Part shown: piece by piece, positions 1 through 10,346 of the stretch | Layout: every line of letters begins with the position of its first letter | Position numbering within the stretch: position 1 is the stretch's first letter | DNA from: Apium graveolens | Lineage: Eukaryota > Streptophyta > Magnoliopsida > Apiales > Apiaceae | NCBI RefSeq assembly: GCF_009905375.1 | Contig: NC_133647.1 | Coordinates: 2,280,735-2,344,734 of the forward strand | DNA length: 64,000 nt | Direction of reading: 5' to 3' | Made by a program: the position numbers and the translations under genes | The notes under the pieces: model-generated | Database searches by the model: none | What the model was told of the DNA's origin: nothing | The model's input: only the letters and a program-made list of their open reading frames with translations

Positions 1-702
1 AATAAAAACTAATATAATGTACTTACAATAAGAACTCGAGTTACATTCGAGATTTAATAATTACAAGATCAAACGACATGCAAGTCGTATTTAAAAAAAA
101 ACCATTAACCTAAGGTCATGAGACATAACCATCCACCATGCTCAATTAACACATAAGAACATGTTAAAACACATAATATGATCTTAACATATCATACCCA
201 TCATGATCTAATCATAAAAACCAAATATAGAAAAAATCAGAAAATTCGAAATTAAATCTAATAACATTAAATCGCAGATTACAGGGTCTAAACGACATCA
301 AACGCCTTAAAGATCAGTCGATAATAGCTTAAGCTATCTGTTTTGTTCATACGCTCGATTCCATATGAAATAGCATATTCGTTCGCCAAAATCGGACACC
401 AGACCCAGATTTCAGCAAATCCGCTGCATCTGATTCAGAATCGTATCAAATACGATTCATATAATAAGAACAAATACAAAACATGTATATATCAATATAT
501 ATACAGATTATATAATCATCATATGATTATACAACTCTCATGAATATCATATATTTAAAACATATACATACATACGCATATATAAACATAACGACATGTA
601 AAATATACAAAATCGCATACATAACAGTCATGGAATATTGTATACATGTTATCATCATAAAACCAGTAAATATATAAATGAATTAAATACTTTTCGTAAG
701 TA
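1..702 (-). other. Internal leader of retroelement A (no gene seen)
   Basis: AT-rich sequence directly downstream (minus sense) of the primer-binding site of element A. In an LTR retrotransposon this is the untranslated leader before gag. I see no gag-like reading frame, zinc knuckle or protease motif. Either gag starts beyond the left edge or the element is non-coding. Short open frames here have no family signature. Confidence 0.5.
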
Positions 703-714
703 GCTCTGATACCA
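703..714 (-). promoter_or_regulatory. Primer-binding site of element A (initiator tRNA-Met)
   Basis: The plus strand reads gctctgatacca, the reverse complement of TGGTATCAGAGC. That is the usual plant retrotransposon site matching the 3' end of initiator methionine tRNA. It lies one base from the inferred LTR end at 716, which fixes element A as minus-strand with its body to the left. Confidence 0.85.
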
Positions 715-968
715 TTGAATGATTTCGAGCACATAAACGCAACGGAAACGATAATTAAAAATGTAAAAAAACATAATTTTTGAAACCCGTCGCAGGATCC
801 ATGTGAAAAACATATATTTAATTCGTAGATCAGATTGTTTACCTTAAGAAGCTTTACCAATTGGTTGACTAATGGAGATCCAAAGCTTGTTCAATCACCA
901 CGCATCCCGCTCCCGCGATCTACGCTCTATCGGTATCCACACGAATACTTGAACTCAAGGATTAGATG

Positions 969-1107
969 TGTACTAGCACAAACTCGTTTATTTTTGCTCT
1001 CTCCATCTTCTCTCTTAGTGGCTAGGGTTTTAGTAAAAGTCTTACTTACAAAATCAGCCACACAAGAGATAGAGAGTAGAAAAATGAATTATAACTCTTA
1101 ACTAATT
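969..1107. repeat. Direct repeat, left copy, inside LTR A
   Basis: Starts tgtactagcacaaactcg and ends ataactcttaactaatt. It matches 2874-3019 with roughly seven substitutions and one 7-bp indel by eye. The pair brackets a 1.77 kb segment. It is far too long to be a target-site duplication. Confidence 0.85.
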
Positions 1108-1684
1108 TGGATTAGGCTGCTCGGACAGATTTCAGTTAAATACACTACAAATATGTACAGGTCACTAAAAGATTTTCATTACTTATGATTATATTGTGAA
1201 AGCAAGCGGTTGGGATACATTCACAAAGGAGTAAAATTCTCAGTTTAATGTCTCTATTAGAAGATGAAAGGATGTTCTAAACAAGTCTAGTAGGGTAGCA
1301 TCTTATTGCAGAATAAAGCTAATCCTAAAAGCCAATTTATCACTTGGCTAGTTCTCCTTGGATTAGTTAGTGAAATGGAAAGTAGTAAGTGGGCTTCTTT
1401 TAAAAACTAGTTTTCCTAGTCTCTTACTAATAATAAGTCCATATAGGTATTTTTAATTTATCTAAAACAAAATGTTGACATAAAAGAAAGCATACCTTTA
1501 GGGATTGCCACTCGGGTAAAGCAGAATTACTAGTTCCAACATGCTTTCCACTCCCCATGTCACTATTTTACATAGAGAGGAAAAGTCTATTCTAAAATTT
1601 TATAAAAGTACATTAACTAAAATAATTTGAAGTATTACAACTAATACTAAACTTTTTTAAGTGTGCATTATTAGAATAATTTAA

Positions 1685-1853
1685 TGCAATATTACTAACC
1701 CAAGTGATTCTATAACTTTTTTGATGTTTTCTTCCATGGCTCTCTTGGCCTTTTCTTCATGCTCCTTCTTCTTTTCTTTTATTCGCCGCATTTTATCTCC
1801 AGTTTGTTTTTTGAGCTTCTCCTCGCTCTCAATTAGCTCTTTTCCTCGTAAAT
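1685..1853 (-). pseudogene. Unrecognised exon-like fragment, charged coiled coil
   Basis: The minus-strand frame encodes a very Lys/Glu-rich stretch including EEKLKKQTGDKMRRIKEKKK and then EEKAKRAMEENIKKV, typical of a long charged helix. An AG acceptor-like border precedes it after an AT-rich gap. I do not recognise the family. It may belong with the two neighbouring fragments upstream (minus sense) as pieces of one spliced gene. That is inferred only from order and strand. Confidence 0.35.
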
Positions 1854-1934
1854 CTAATAAAATTTAAATTATACACATTAAAAGGATTGTCCTTTTAAGG
1901 ACAATATAATCTAATTTTTTTAATTGAGGAAGTT

Positions 1935-2118
1935 TTAGTTATTTTATTTATCATACTTCTCGCTAATTCATCAGCTTCTTGATTTTCTTCTATTTGAGTA
2001 ATAAAAGACTGAATCACATGTCTCAGTTCTGGTGCAAGATCATTTCAACTAAGAGCTTGATCAAAGACAAAACGAGCAGGGCCTAACTTTCCACCCCTAT
2101 AGAACCTAAAACCAGCCC
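1935..2118 (-). pseudogene. Unrecognised exon-like fragment
   Basis: Minus-strand frame that opens right after a tttgcatttgtag acceptor-like sequence and reads FYRGGKLGPARFVFDQAL, then one in-frame TGA, then a Glu/Gln-rich helix ending near ADELARSMINKI. The composition looks like real protein and not AT-rich noise. The stop codon shows it is not functional as read. Family unknown. Confidence 0.35.
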
Positions 2119-2387
2119 TACAAATGCAAATATGTTAACATCATTCTCTCTAATATATTTTTGGTACTAAAAATTATTCCTTAGGGGATTGAGAAGGTGA
2201 AAAAATCAAAATATACCCTAATATATAATAAGACTCCGCATATATGAATTTCCATACATTGCATATTCCCTGCAATTTTATGCAGTCACGTAGAGCTTTA
2301 AACGCCTCTATAAAAAGAAATTTGACGAGATTAAATCTACGAACAAATTTTGAGGAAAAAAAGGATAGCGAGACTTACTATCATCAT

Positions 2388-2565
2388 CTTTGCTCTTCCC
2401 ATAAGCGCTATAGCAATGAGAAAGGTGCTCAAGTAAAACATATTTTTCAGCTTTGGTTATCGTCACACCTTTTACAGTGAAAGATTTTTTTTTTATCAAA
2501 ATAATTGCCTCACTATACGATTGTTTATCCAATAACGTATTGAGAAGGAATTTGATGACAGTCAT
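2388..2565 (-). pseudogene. Unrecognised exon-like fragment, about 60 codons
   Basis: Minus-strand open frame starting MTVIKFLLNTLLDKQSYSEA and ending in KSKDDD, where a TAAGT donor-like sequence follows. The remaining codons of the frame are low complexity and probably intronic. It resembles a helical-repeat exon but I cannot name the family. It shares strand and order with the two fragments at 1685-2118. Confidence 0.35.
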
Positions 2566-2873
2566 CCTCTCTGAATCCTACTCCATGTTTGGTCTGAATA
2601 TTCAACACTAATGCATATCTTAATCACAACTTTGTGAATATAAAATTTTAATAATTATTTCTATTACCGTTGCACTTATAAAAAATAGTTTTTCCAAAAT
2701 CAAGTTGTAGAAATTTTATTACGAACAACTATGTCATAAGAAAGGTTAAATGTTGATGATTTCGTTATAAAATATTCTCTTTAAGTGAATATACGAAAAG
2801 TATTTGTGGTTTACCATGTATTTTTTTAATAGTTAATTTTGTTTAGAAAACATTACTTAAATTTTGTTTACCA

Positions 2874-3019
2874 TGTACTAGCACAAACTCGTTTCTTCTT
2901 GCTCTCTCCATTTTCTCTCTTGGTGGCTTGGGTTTTAGTAAAAGTCTTGCTTACAAAATCAGCCACACAAGAGATATTATATAGAGAGTAGAAAAACGAA
3001 TTATAACTCTTAACTAATT
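2874..3019. repeat. Direct repeat, right copy, inside LTR A
   Basis: Second copy of the 969-1107 sequence, with a 7-bp longer spacer in its middle. After it the LTR A sequence runs on without a break to the LTR start at 4176. Confidence 0.85.
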
Positions 3020-4177
3020 AGGAGTTATTATTAATTCGAAATTCCTATTTGTATTATACTTAGGTCTCACTTAATTATTTAACAAATAAATTTCATAATT
3101 AATATTAGTAAATTCGAATATCAATATTTATCTAATTAATCAAGTCACACTTAATTAATATTATAAATAATTCGAATTACTTTAATATAATTTAAATCCA
3201 ATTTAAATTAAATAATCCTTCAAGCATTCTTAGTGTGTGACCCTATAGGTTATTATTACATTCGCAACGGATTTTAAATCTAATTTAAAATCGTAAACAA
3301 TGAGTGGCATTTAGTAATACATCATTGCTACCCAAGTAATAATAATTGAATCGGTGATCGATTAAACCTTTTATGAATAATGTACAATGTAATATAATCC
3401 CTTTAACCATATATTATAGATTAAACTATAGGCATGTAATGTGTCATCCTCATCATAGTTTAATCCAAGTTTCCTTGAACAATGAGTAGACTATCATATC
3501 ATATCAATATTTGAGCGTGGTCATGCATTTCATAGTCTAGCTCACACAAGAGACCAATAATATCACTCCTAAAATAGGAGGGTTAAATCCCGTCTAGATC
3601 ATTCATATTTCTCATACGATTCATAATATACCCAATGTTCACTTTATCATTACCCGGTCAAGGATAACTTTTAATGGAATCAATGTATATTAATTCTCGT
3701 ATAGAAATATAATGACTTCAGGTCTAAGGACCATTACATCATTATCACTGTGAGAATTACCTATGACACAACAGACATGTATAATCTCACATTGGGTTTG
3801 TCCAGCACCATGTAGATATACATCTACCTGTGTTTTTGACTTTAGTATCACTATACCTATGATCAATGAGATGTGATCACCAGTCAACAAACACACCAGT
3901 CTTAATACATTATAATTGTCCCTTAATAATAATACTCGACTACAGACCTTTAGGAATATTGATACTATTCTCATAATCTCATTTCTAAGTTACGTACTTA
4001 GAGATATAGAATTGCATATCATATTCCAAGGACATTTATTAATCTAACATTTATATCGCAGTAAATTAAGAATTAATAAATTATAAAGAGAATAATCGAT
4101 TGAACATAAACATTAATAATCCTAATATCTTAAACTAAAACATCATAGTGTTGTCTCTAGGGCACAAACACTAACAA

Positions 4178-6816
4178 TATTTTCTAAAATCCAAAGATAA
4201 AGCTAGTGAAATCATCATCAATCACATAAGGCAAGTCAACAATCATCCTGATTTCAAAGTAAGAAGAATCAGGAGTGATAATGGAATTGAGTTCAAGAAT
4301 TCTGTGATGAGATCATTTTGTAAAGAGAATGGGATTATGCATGAGTTTTCTGCGGCTAGAACTCCACAACAAAATGGAGTAGTGGAAAGAAAGAACGGAT
4401 CTCTTATTGAAGCCGCAAGGACAATGCTTGAAGAATCAAAGTTACCAACATATTTTTGGGCTGAAGCTGTGAATACTGCATGCTACACTCAGAATATCTC
4501 TTTGGTTAATCAAGCCAAATGCATGACCCCTTATTAGTTGTTCAAGAATAGGAAGCCAACTCTAAATTTTCTTCATGTCTTTGGCTGCAAATGATATATC
4601 TTAAGGAATCAAACTGATCAACATGGAAAGTTTGATGCCAAATCAGATGAAGGAATTTTTGTTGGATATGCTGTTGGAAAAGCATATAGAGTCTACAATC
4701 TAAGAACCAACATTGTTATGGAATCAGTACATGTTGTATTTGATGATAAAAAGATTGAAGGACTACAAGATGGAGATTTCCATGAAAGCCTCAAATTTGA
4801 TAATGTTGAGATGGTTAGTGATGACAGTGATGATGAAAGTGATCAAGAAACAGTAGCTAAGGATAATGCAGAAAATCTACAACTAATGAAGCACATAATT
4901 TAACATCCGTCGAGTTACAGAATGCTTCATCCATCGGTAGACAATTTGCTTCATCCGTCGGTAGACAATCAGCTTCATCCGTCGAGATACAAAGTGCATC
5001 ATTCATCGGAACAATGAGAGAAACTGAGAGTCAAAACAGATCATCTACAGATAGTACCCCTTCCTCAAATCAAAGATTCACAAACTCAGGGGGAGTTTCT
5101 TATAATCAAAACTCAGTCACTCATCAAGACAACAATGAGGCATCTTCATCTAGAGCTAATCTACCTCAACAAAGAAAATGGACTAGAGATCACCCTTTTG
5201 AGCTCATTATTGGTGATGCATCTTCTAGAGTTCAAACAAGGAAAACAACTCAAGAAGAATGTCTATATAACAGCTTTCTTTCTAAGGAAGAACTAAAGAA
5301 GGTAGAAGAAGCTTGGTTGGATCCTGATTGGGTTTTAGCTATGCAAGAAAAGCTAAACCAATTTGAAAGGAACAAGGTATGAAAGCTTGTACCCAAGCCT
5401 AAAGGAAAGAATCTAATTGACACCAAGTGGGTATTCAGAAACAAGATGAATGAAAATGGCATAACGGTCAGGAATAAAGCTAGATTGGTTGCTAAGGGCT
5501 ATTGTCAACAAGAATGAATAGATTTTGATGAAACTTTTGCTCCTGTTGCAAGACTTGAAGCCATCAGAATTTTCTTAGCCTATGCAGTCCATGCAAATTT
5601 CAAAGTCTATCAAATGGATGTCAAAAGTGTCTTTCTGAATGGAGATTTGGAGGAGGAAATCTATGTCAGTCAGCCTCCTGGTTTTGAAGATCCAAATTTT
5701 CCAGAATATGTCTACTATCTTTTGAAAGCACTTTATGGATTGAAGCAAGCACCTAGAGCCTGGTATGACACTTTATCAAAGTTTCTCTTAGAAAATCACT
5801 TCACTAGAGGTATTGTTGATAAAACTTTATTCTTTACAAATGTTAATGGATCTAGTATACTTGTTCAAATTTATGTAGATAATATTATATTTGACTTTAC
5901 AGATGAAAAACTTTGCAAAAAGTTTGCCAAATTGATGCAAAGTAAGTATGAAATGAGCATGATGGGAGAACTAACTTACTTTCTTGGTTTACAAGTTAAG
6001 AAAGTTAGTGATGGAATATTCATTAGTCAAACCAAATATATTTATGATCTTTTAAAGAAGTTTGATCTAATGGATTGCACATCTGCAAAAACTCCCATGG
6101 CCACTCCAACTAAACTTGAATTAAACACTACTGAAAAGTTTGTGGATATTTTAAGCTATAGAGGCATGATTGGCTCACTTCTGTACTTAATAGCTAGTAG
6201 GCCAGATATAATATTTGCTACTTATCTTTGTGCTAGATTTCAGGTTGATCCTAGAGAATCTCATTTAGTAGCTATTAAGAGAATTTTCAGATATCTCAAG
6301 GGAACACCAAAACTTGGCATTTGGTACCCTAGAGATTTTGGTTTTGATCTAATTGGTTATTCAGATGCAGATTATGCAGGTTATAAAATTGATAGAAAAA
6401 GTACAATAGTAACCTGTCAATTACTAGGAAACAAGTTTGTATCCTGGTTCAGTAAAAAGCGAAATTCAGTATCTACTTCTATAGCTGAAGCTGAATATAT
6501 TGCTGCTGGTAGTTGTTGTGCACATATTTTATGGATGAAAAACCAATTGTTGGACTATGGCCTACAAGTGGACAGAATTCCTATTTTCTGTGATAACACA
6601 AGTGCAATTGTCATCACTGAAAATCCAGTACATCATTCAAGAACAAAGCACATAGACATCAAGTACCACTTCATTAGGGAACATGTGATGAATGGTACTG
6701 TGGAACTTCATTTTGTTCCAAGTGAAAAGCAGCTAGCAGATATCTTTACCAAGCCACTTGATGAATCCACCTTTACTACGTTGGTAAGTAAATTAGGTAT
6801 GCTTAATTATTCTTAA
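4178..6816 (+). pseudogene. Element B pol: integrase C-half, RT, RNase H
   Basis: Ty1/copia polyprotein remnant. It starts abruptly at YFLKSKDKASE inside the integrase core. The integrase DNG (RRIRSDNG) and the GVVERKN glutamate motif are present, followed by the FHVFGCK-type region and a Ser-rich linker. The RT palm begins near 5300 and the RNase H region runs to the stop at 6814. Frame-breaking changes include TAG at 4535 where the sister copy has Gln, TGA at 5380 (Trp expected) and TGA near 5515. The RT catalytic box reads YVDN at 5872-5883 instead of YVDD, so polymerase activity is lost even in the long open frame (5614-6816). RNase H keeps the SIAEAEY and DNTSA motifs. The linker at 4904-5010 holds five copies of the CATCCGTCG-type motif. 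Confidence 0.9.
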
Positions 6817-7223
6817 ATCATTTTTGATAATTTTGCAAGTTGCAATGAAGCCAGAAATTTAATTGATTTTGCTATCTTAGATGGAATTTTGGCTAAGTCA
6901 AAATTTATATCTCGACGGATGTTTATTATCCATCGAGCTTGATCATCCGTCAAAGTTAAATAGCCTAGTAAAAATCAACTACTTTTCTGGATTGTTTTAT
7001 ACCCGACGGATAATTGCTTTATTCTCATTCGTCGAACTGCCTACATCTTAGCCGTTGGAACTCTGAACATTATCCATCGGATATACTTATAGTCTGTAAG
7101 CACATCGCGACAGATAATTGACATAATTTTGATAGTTTATTTATTTTAGACGGCTATTTTGGGCTATTTTGATTGGTTACTTTATTTCACTTTATTACTT
7201 TTGACAGTCTATTTCTGAGATGG
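6817..7223 (+). promoter_or_regulatory. Spacer between pol and ORF3 with CGACGGAT motif cluster
   Basis: Non-coding spacer carrying about six copies or near-copies of CGACGGAT or its reverse complement, at about 6911, 6929, 6943, 7002, 7027 and 7071. The pair at 6911-6937 is inverted and could fold into a 10-bp stem with a 7-base loop. The equivalent spacer of element C (37332-37750) has the same kind of cluster. A role in driving ORF3 is inferred from position only. Confidence 0.5.
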
Positions 7224-7231
7224 TATAAAAG
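7224..7231 (+). promoter_or_regulatory. TATA box upstream of ORF3 (element B)
   Basis: TATAAAAG lies 112 bp ahead of the ORF3 ATG at 7343 and is followed by a CT-rich leader (ctctctctctctgcaag). The sister copy has TATAAAAG at 37324-37331, 110 bp from its ATG, also with a CT-rich leader. Conservation of both spacing and composition suggests a dedicated RNA polymerase II promoter inside the element. Confidence 0.55.
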
Positions 7232-7342
7232 CAAAATTCATTTTCATTCTTTTCTTTTATCATTCTCAAGTAAATTTCTCTAACTCTCTTCTTCTCCAAA
7301 GCAAATACTCTCTCTCTCTCTGCAAGTTTTCTCACTTTAATA

Positions 7343-8885
7343 ATGGCACCGGTAGTCAAAATCATGTCTCAGTCTGGATTCATCTATGAGAAGAACAATT
7401 TCGTAGCTCTTGTGAACAAGGAAATTCCGGCGTCTGAAGATTTTCACAAAATGATGGACTTTGTGAAAGGATGCAAACTTAGTTTGCTATGCTGGAATCA
7501 CCCACAATCTATTATGAAGTTGTGGAAGAGATGTGGACCACTGCTGTGTACCAGTCTACAGACAAAAGCATAACTTTTACACTTAAAGGTAATCAATTTT
7601 GCATTAACAGTGACATAATTCAAGCATGCTTTAAAATTCCTGAGAACACTACTACTGTACCACACATAGATGCTAATTTAGTTACCATGCTTAATTCTAT
7701 TGGCTATGCACTTCCTACCTCTAAGTTAAGTGAGATTAGAAGGCTAGGTCTTAGAGAATAATGGAGTTATTTGTGTGATATAGTTACCAATGTGTTTTCT
7801 GGTAAGATAAGTTACTTTGATTCTGTCAACACTGCCATGCTTAACATGCTTTATATGTTGGTTACTGATAATTATCACAATTTCAGTGACATGGTTAAGT
7901 TTGAATTAGGCTATAAGTTAGGGGAAATTAAAAAGAGATCCAAAAATGTTTACTATGCTAGATTCTTTATGATTCTTGCTAACCATCTTGTTGAGAATAG
8001 TGCAATTGAGAACCCAACCAATAAACTGGATTGTTAGGTTCAAGAAAGAAGAGTGCTTACAGATCTTAACAAAACCAATCATCACAAAGAGGTGCCCCTC
8101 TTCTACTTTCCAATCATGGAGGGCCCTCAGATAAGTGAGGTAAGCACCATTGTCTCTACAATTCCTACCTCTCAAATTTCTTTGCCTTTGAGTGTAGCTG
8201 TGACATCTGTGTCAATGACCCAACAGATGCCTACCCAAGCTACCAAAACAAAAACTTCTAAATCCAAAACAAAGAAAACCCCCTTTGGTTTCTCTCAAAA
8301 GAAACCAGTTGCAAAAACTTCCAAACACCAAGAGGGGAGTGTGAAGGAGAGTGATTTGGGTGAGGGACAGGGTGAACATCAAAGAAACCCCAAGAATAAG
8401 GATGGAGAGGTGAGTGTACCCAAGCCTAGCCATACCACAGTTTCCCAATAAACTGTGGTGATTAATAAGGAAATTAGCATAATTCTAGTATCATCCTCCC
8501 AAAAGGATGTTACTATTGAAACAAGCTCCCAACCAGGAGCACAGGCCAAGAGGGTAAGGGACACAAGTTCACCCCAAACTTATGTCAAAAAGAAAAGATC
8601 TAAAGCCCTTGGGGATGCGCAGGGAACACACACAGTGCAAACTGAAGCTAAAGACTCAATCATTGCACCATCTCAAATTCAGTTTGATGTGGCTCCAATA
8701 AATGTGGAGTCACAACCAAAATCTTTAGTAATGGAAGCACCACAAACACCTAACTCTCCCACAAATTCTCTGGATGTGGATATGTTCAACACATCAATTC
8801 CTAATTCCCCTTCTTTAACTCTGTTGGGGAAGCCAAAATCTAGTGCAAGTGAGCATCATCTTTTAGATGATTTGTTGGCTCACTT
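7343..8885 (+). pseudogene. Element B ORF3, N-terminal part
   Basis: Downstream extra gene of a SIRE-type copia element. It starts MAPVVKIMSQSGFIYEKNNF. The first roughly 240 residues form a compact-looking domain (CKLS.AMLESPTIYYEVVEEMW, FCINSDIIQACFKIP, YYARFFMILANHL). I believe this type is widely annotated in plants only as a putative transposon protein. A long Ser/Thr/Lys-rich, probably disordered region follows and ends at LLDDLLAHL, where element D interrupts. Damage compared with copy C includes one extra base near 7480, TAA at 7759, TAG at 8035 and TAA at 8449. I see no signal peptide or membrane helix, so an envelope role is not supported. Function unknown. Confidence 0.7.
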
Positions 8886-8908
8886 GTTAGGTTTTTCAGT
8901 ATCAGAAT

Positions 8909-10346
8909 TTGAGTCTTCATTTTCAAATCTCAGCTGATCATGATCAATAAAATCTTCAAGTCCAGTAACCTTCTTATCATCAAATGAGACATTGATAGAT
9001 TCCATGACCACTCTTGTTCTCAAGTTATAGACTCTGAAGGCTTTTGTGGAAAGTGGATATCCAACAAAGATCCCTTCATCAGCTTTTAGATCTAACTTGG
9101 ATAGTTGTTCAGGATGAGTCTTAAGAATAAAACACTTGCATCCAAATACATGAAAATACTTCAGATTTGGCTTCTTTTTCTTCACCATCTCATATGGTGT
9201 CTTTCCTTGCTTGTTGATGAGTGTTGCATTCTGAGTAAAACAAGCAGTCTGCACAGCTTCAGCCCAGAAATAGGTTGGAAGTTTTGCTTCATCAAGCATT
9301 GTACGTGCAGCTTCAATGAGAGTTCTATTCTTCCTTTCAACAACTCCATTTTGCTGTGGAGTTCCAGGAGCAGAAAATTCCTGCTTGATTCTATGGTTTT
9401 TGCAGAACTCTTCCATTATCAAATTCTTGAACTCAGTACCATTATCACTTCTTATTATCTTCACTGAGTCCTTGACCAATTTATCCAGTTGCTTGACATG
9501 ATCAATCAAGATAGATGCAGTTTCACTTTTTGTGTGCAAGAAATACACCCATGTGTATCTGGTGAACTCATCCACTATGACCATATCATATTTCTTCTTT
9601 GCAATAGACATGACATTTACTGGACCAAATAGATCAACATGTAGTAGGTGATAAGGCTCAAGAATTGATGATTCAGTCTTGCTCTTGAATGAAGATTTTC
9701 TTTGTTTGGCCTTCTGACAAGAATTACAAAGGCCATCAGGAGCAAATACTGACTTTGGCAGTCCTCTCACAAGATCTTTCTTGACCAACTCATTTATATT
9801 GTTGAAATTTAAATGAGAGAGTTTCTTGTGCCAATTCCAGCTTTCTTCAATTGATGCTCTACTCATCAGACAGATTGCAGAACCATCAGTATTTGTTGAA
9901 AGCTTGGCTTCATAAATGTTACCACGCCTGTATCCTTTCAGAACAACTTTGCCTGTAGATTTACTTACAACTTCACAGTGTTCTTCAAAGAAATCCACAT
10001 GATAACCTCTGTCACAGATTTGACTGACACTCAGCAGATTGTGTTTAAGTCCTGAGACCAGAGCTACTTTTTTAATGATGACATTCCCAAGATTGATATT
10101 GCCATATCCCAATGTTTTTCCAATGTTGCCATCTCCATAAGAAACACTTGGGCCAGCCTTCTCCACAAAGTCTGATAGCAGGGCTTTATTTCCAGTCATA
10201 TGTCCTGAACATCCACTGTCCAAAACTAGGATGTTTTCCTGTTCCCTGCAATCACAAAGACCACTAATGATTAGTTTTAAGGACCCAGACTTGCTTGGAT
10301 CCTTTGGCCTTATTAAGTTTGTTAGCATTTGCAGCGGATTTAGCAT
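8909..10346 (-). pseudogene. Element D pol fragment: protease and integrase
   Basis: Open frame of roughly 480 codons. It carries the aspartic protease motif LVLDSGCSGHMTG, the pre-integrase His/Cys region (WHKKLSHLNF, then CNSCQKAK), and the integrase catalytic residues in HVDLFGPVNV, IIRSDNGTEF and NGVVERKNRTL. It continues through FHVFGCKCFILK and ends after ENEDSNSDTEKPNK, where the element is cut. The frame is intact over this stretch but lacks reverse transcriptase, so it cannot support transposition alone. It overlaps the end of the gag frame (10264) in a different reading frame. Confidence 0.9.

Larger units (their letters stand above)
1108..2873 (-). other. 1.77 kb foreign segment in LTR A with exon-like pieces
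   Basis: This segment lies between two copies of the same LTR stretch and does not look like LTR. On the minus strand it holds three protein-like stretches separated by AT-rich gaps with splice-like borders. These are about 2388-2565, about 1935-2118 and about 1685-1853. I see no terminal inverted repeats and no retroelement motif. It could be captured host gene DNA carried by a Pack-type or Helitron-type element, or filler DNA from break repair. I cannot name the source gene. Confidence 0.45.
716..4176 (-). repeat. 5' LTR of retroelement A, interrupted
   Basis: In minus sense the LTR starts TGTTAGTGTTTGTGCCC at 4176 and ends in CA at 716, next to the primer-binding site. The TGTTAG...CCCTAGAG start is common in plant copia LTRs, but no coding region is in view to prove the superfamily. 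The span contains a foreign segment at 1108-2873. Without it and one copy of the flanking repeat the LTR is about 1.55 kb. Its outer end cuts straight into the integrase frame of element B at 4177/4178, so A inserted into B. The duplicated target site cannot be tested because A's other end is outside the window. Confidence 0.75.

Noticed and set aside
9105..9467. 120-codon plus-strand frame opposite integrase of element D
   Set aside because: It is the antisense of a well-supported integrase and has Ser/Leu-rich shadow composition.
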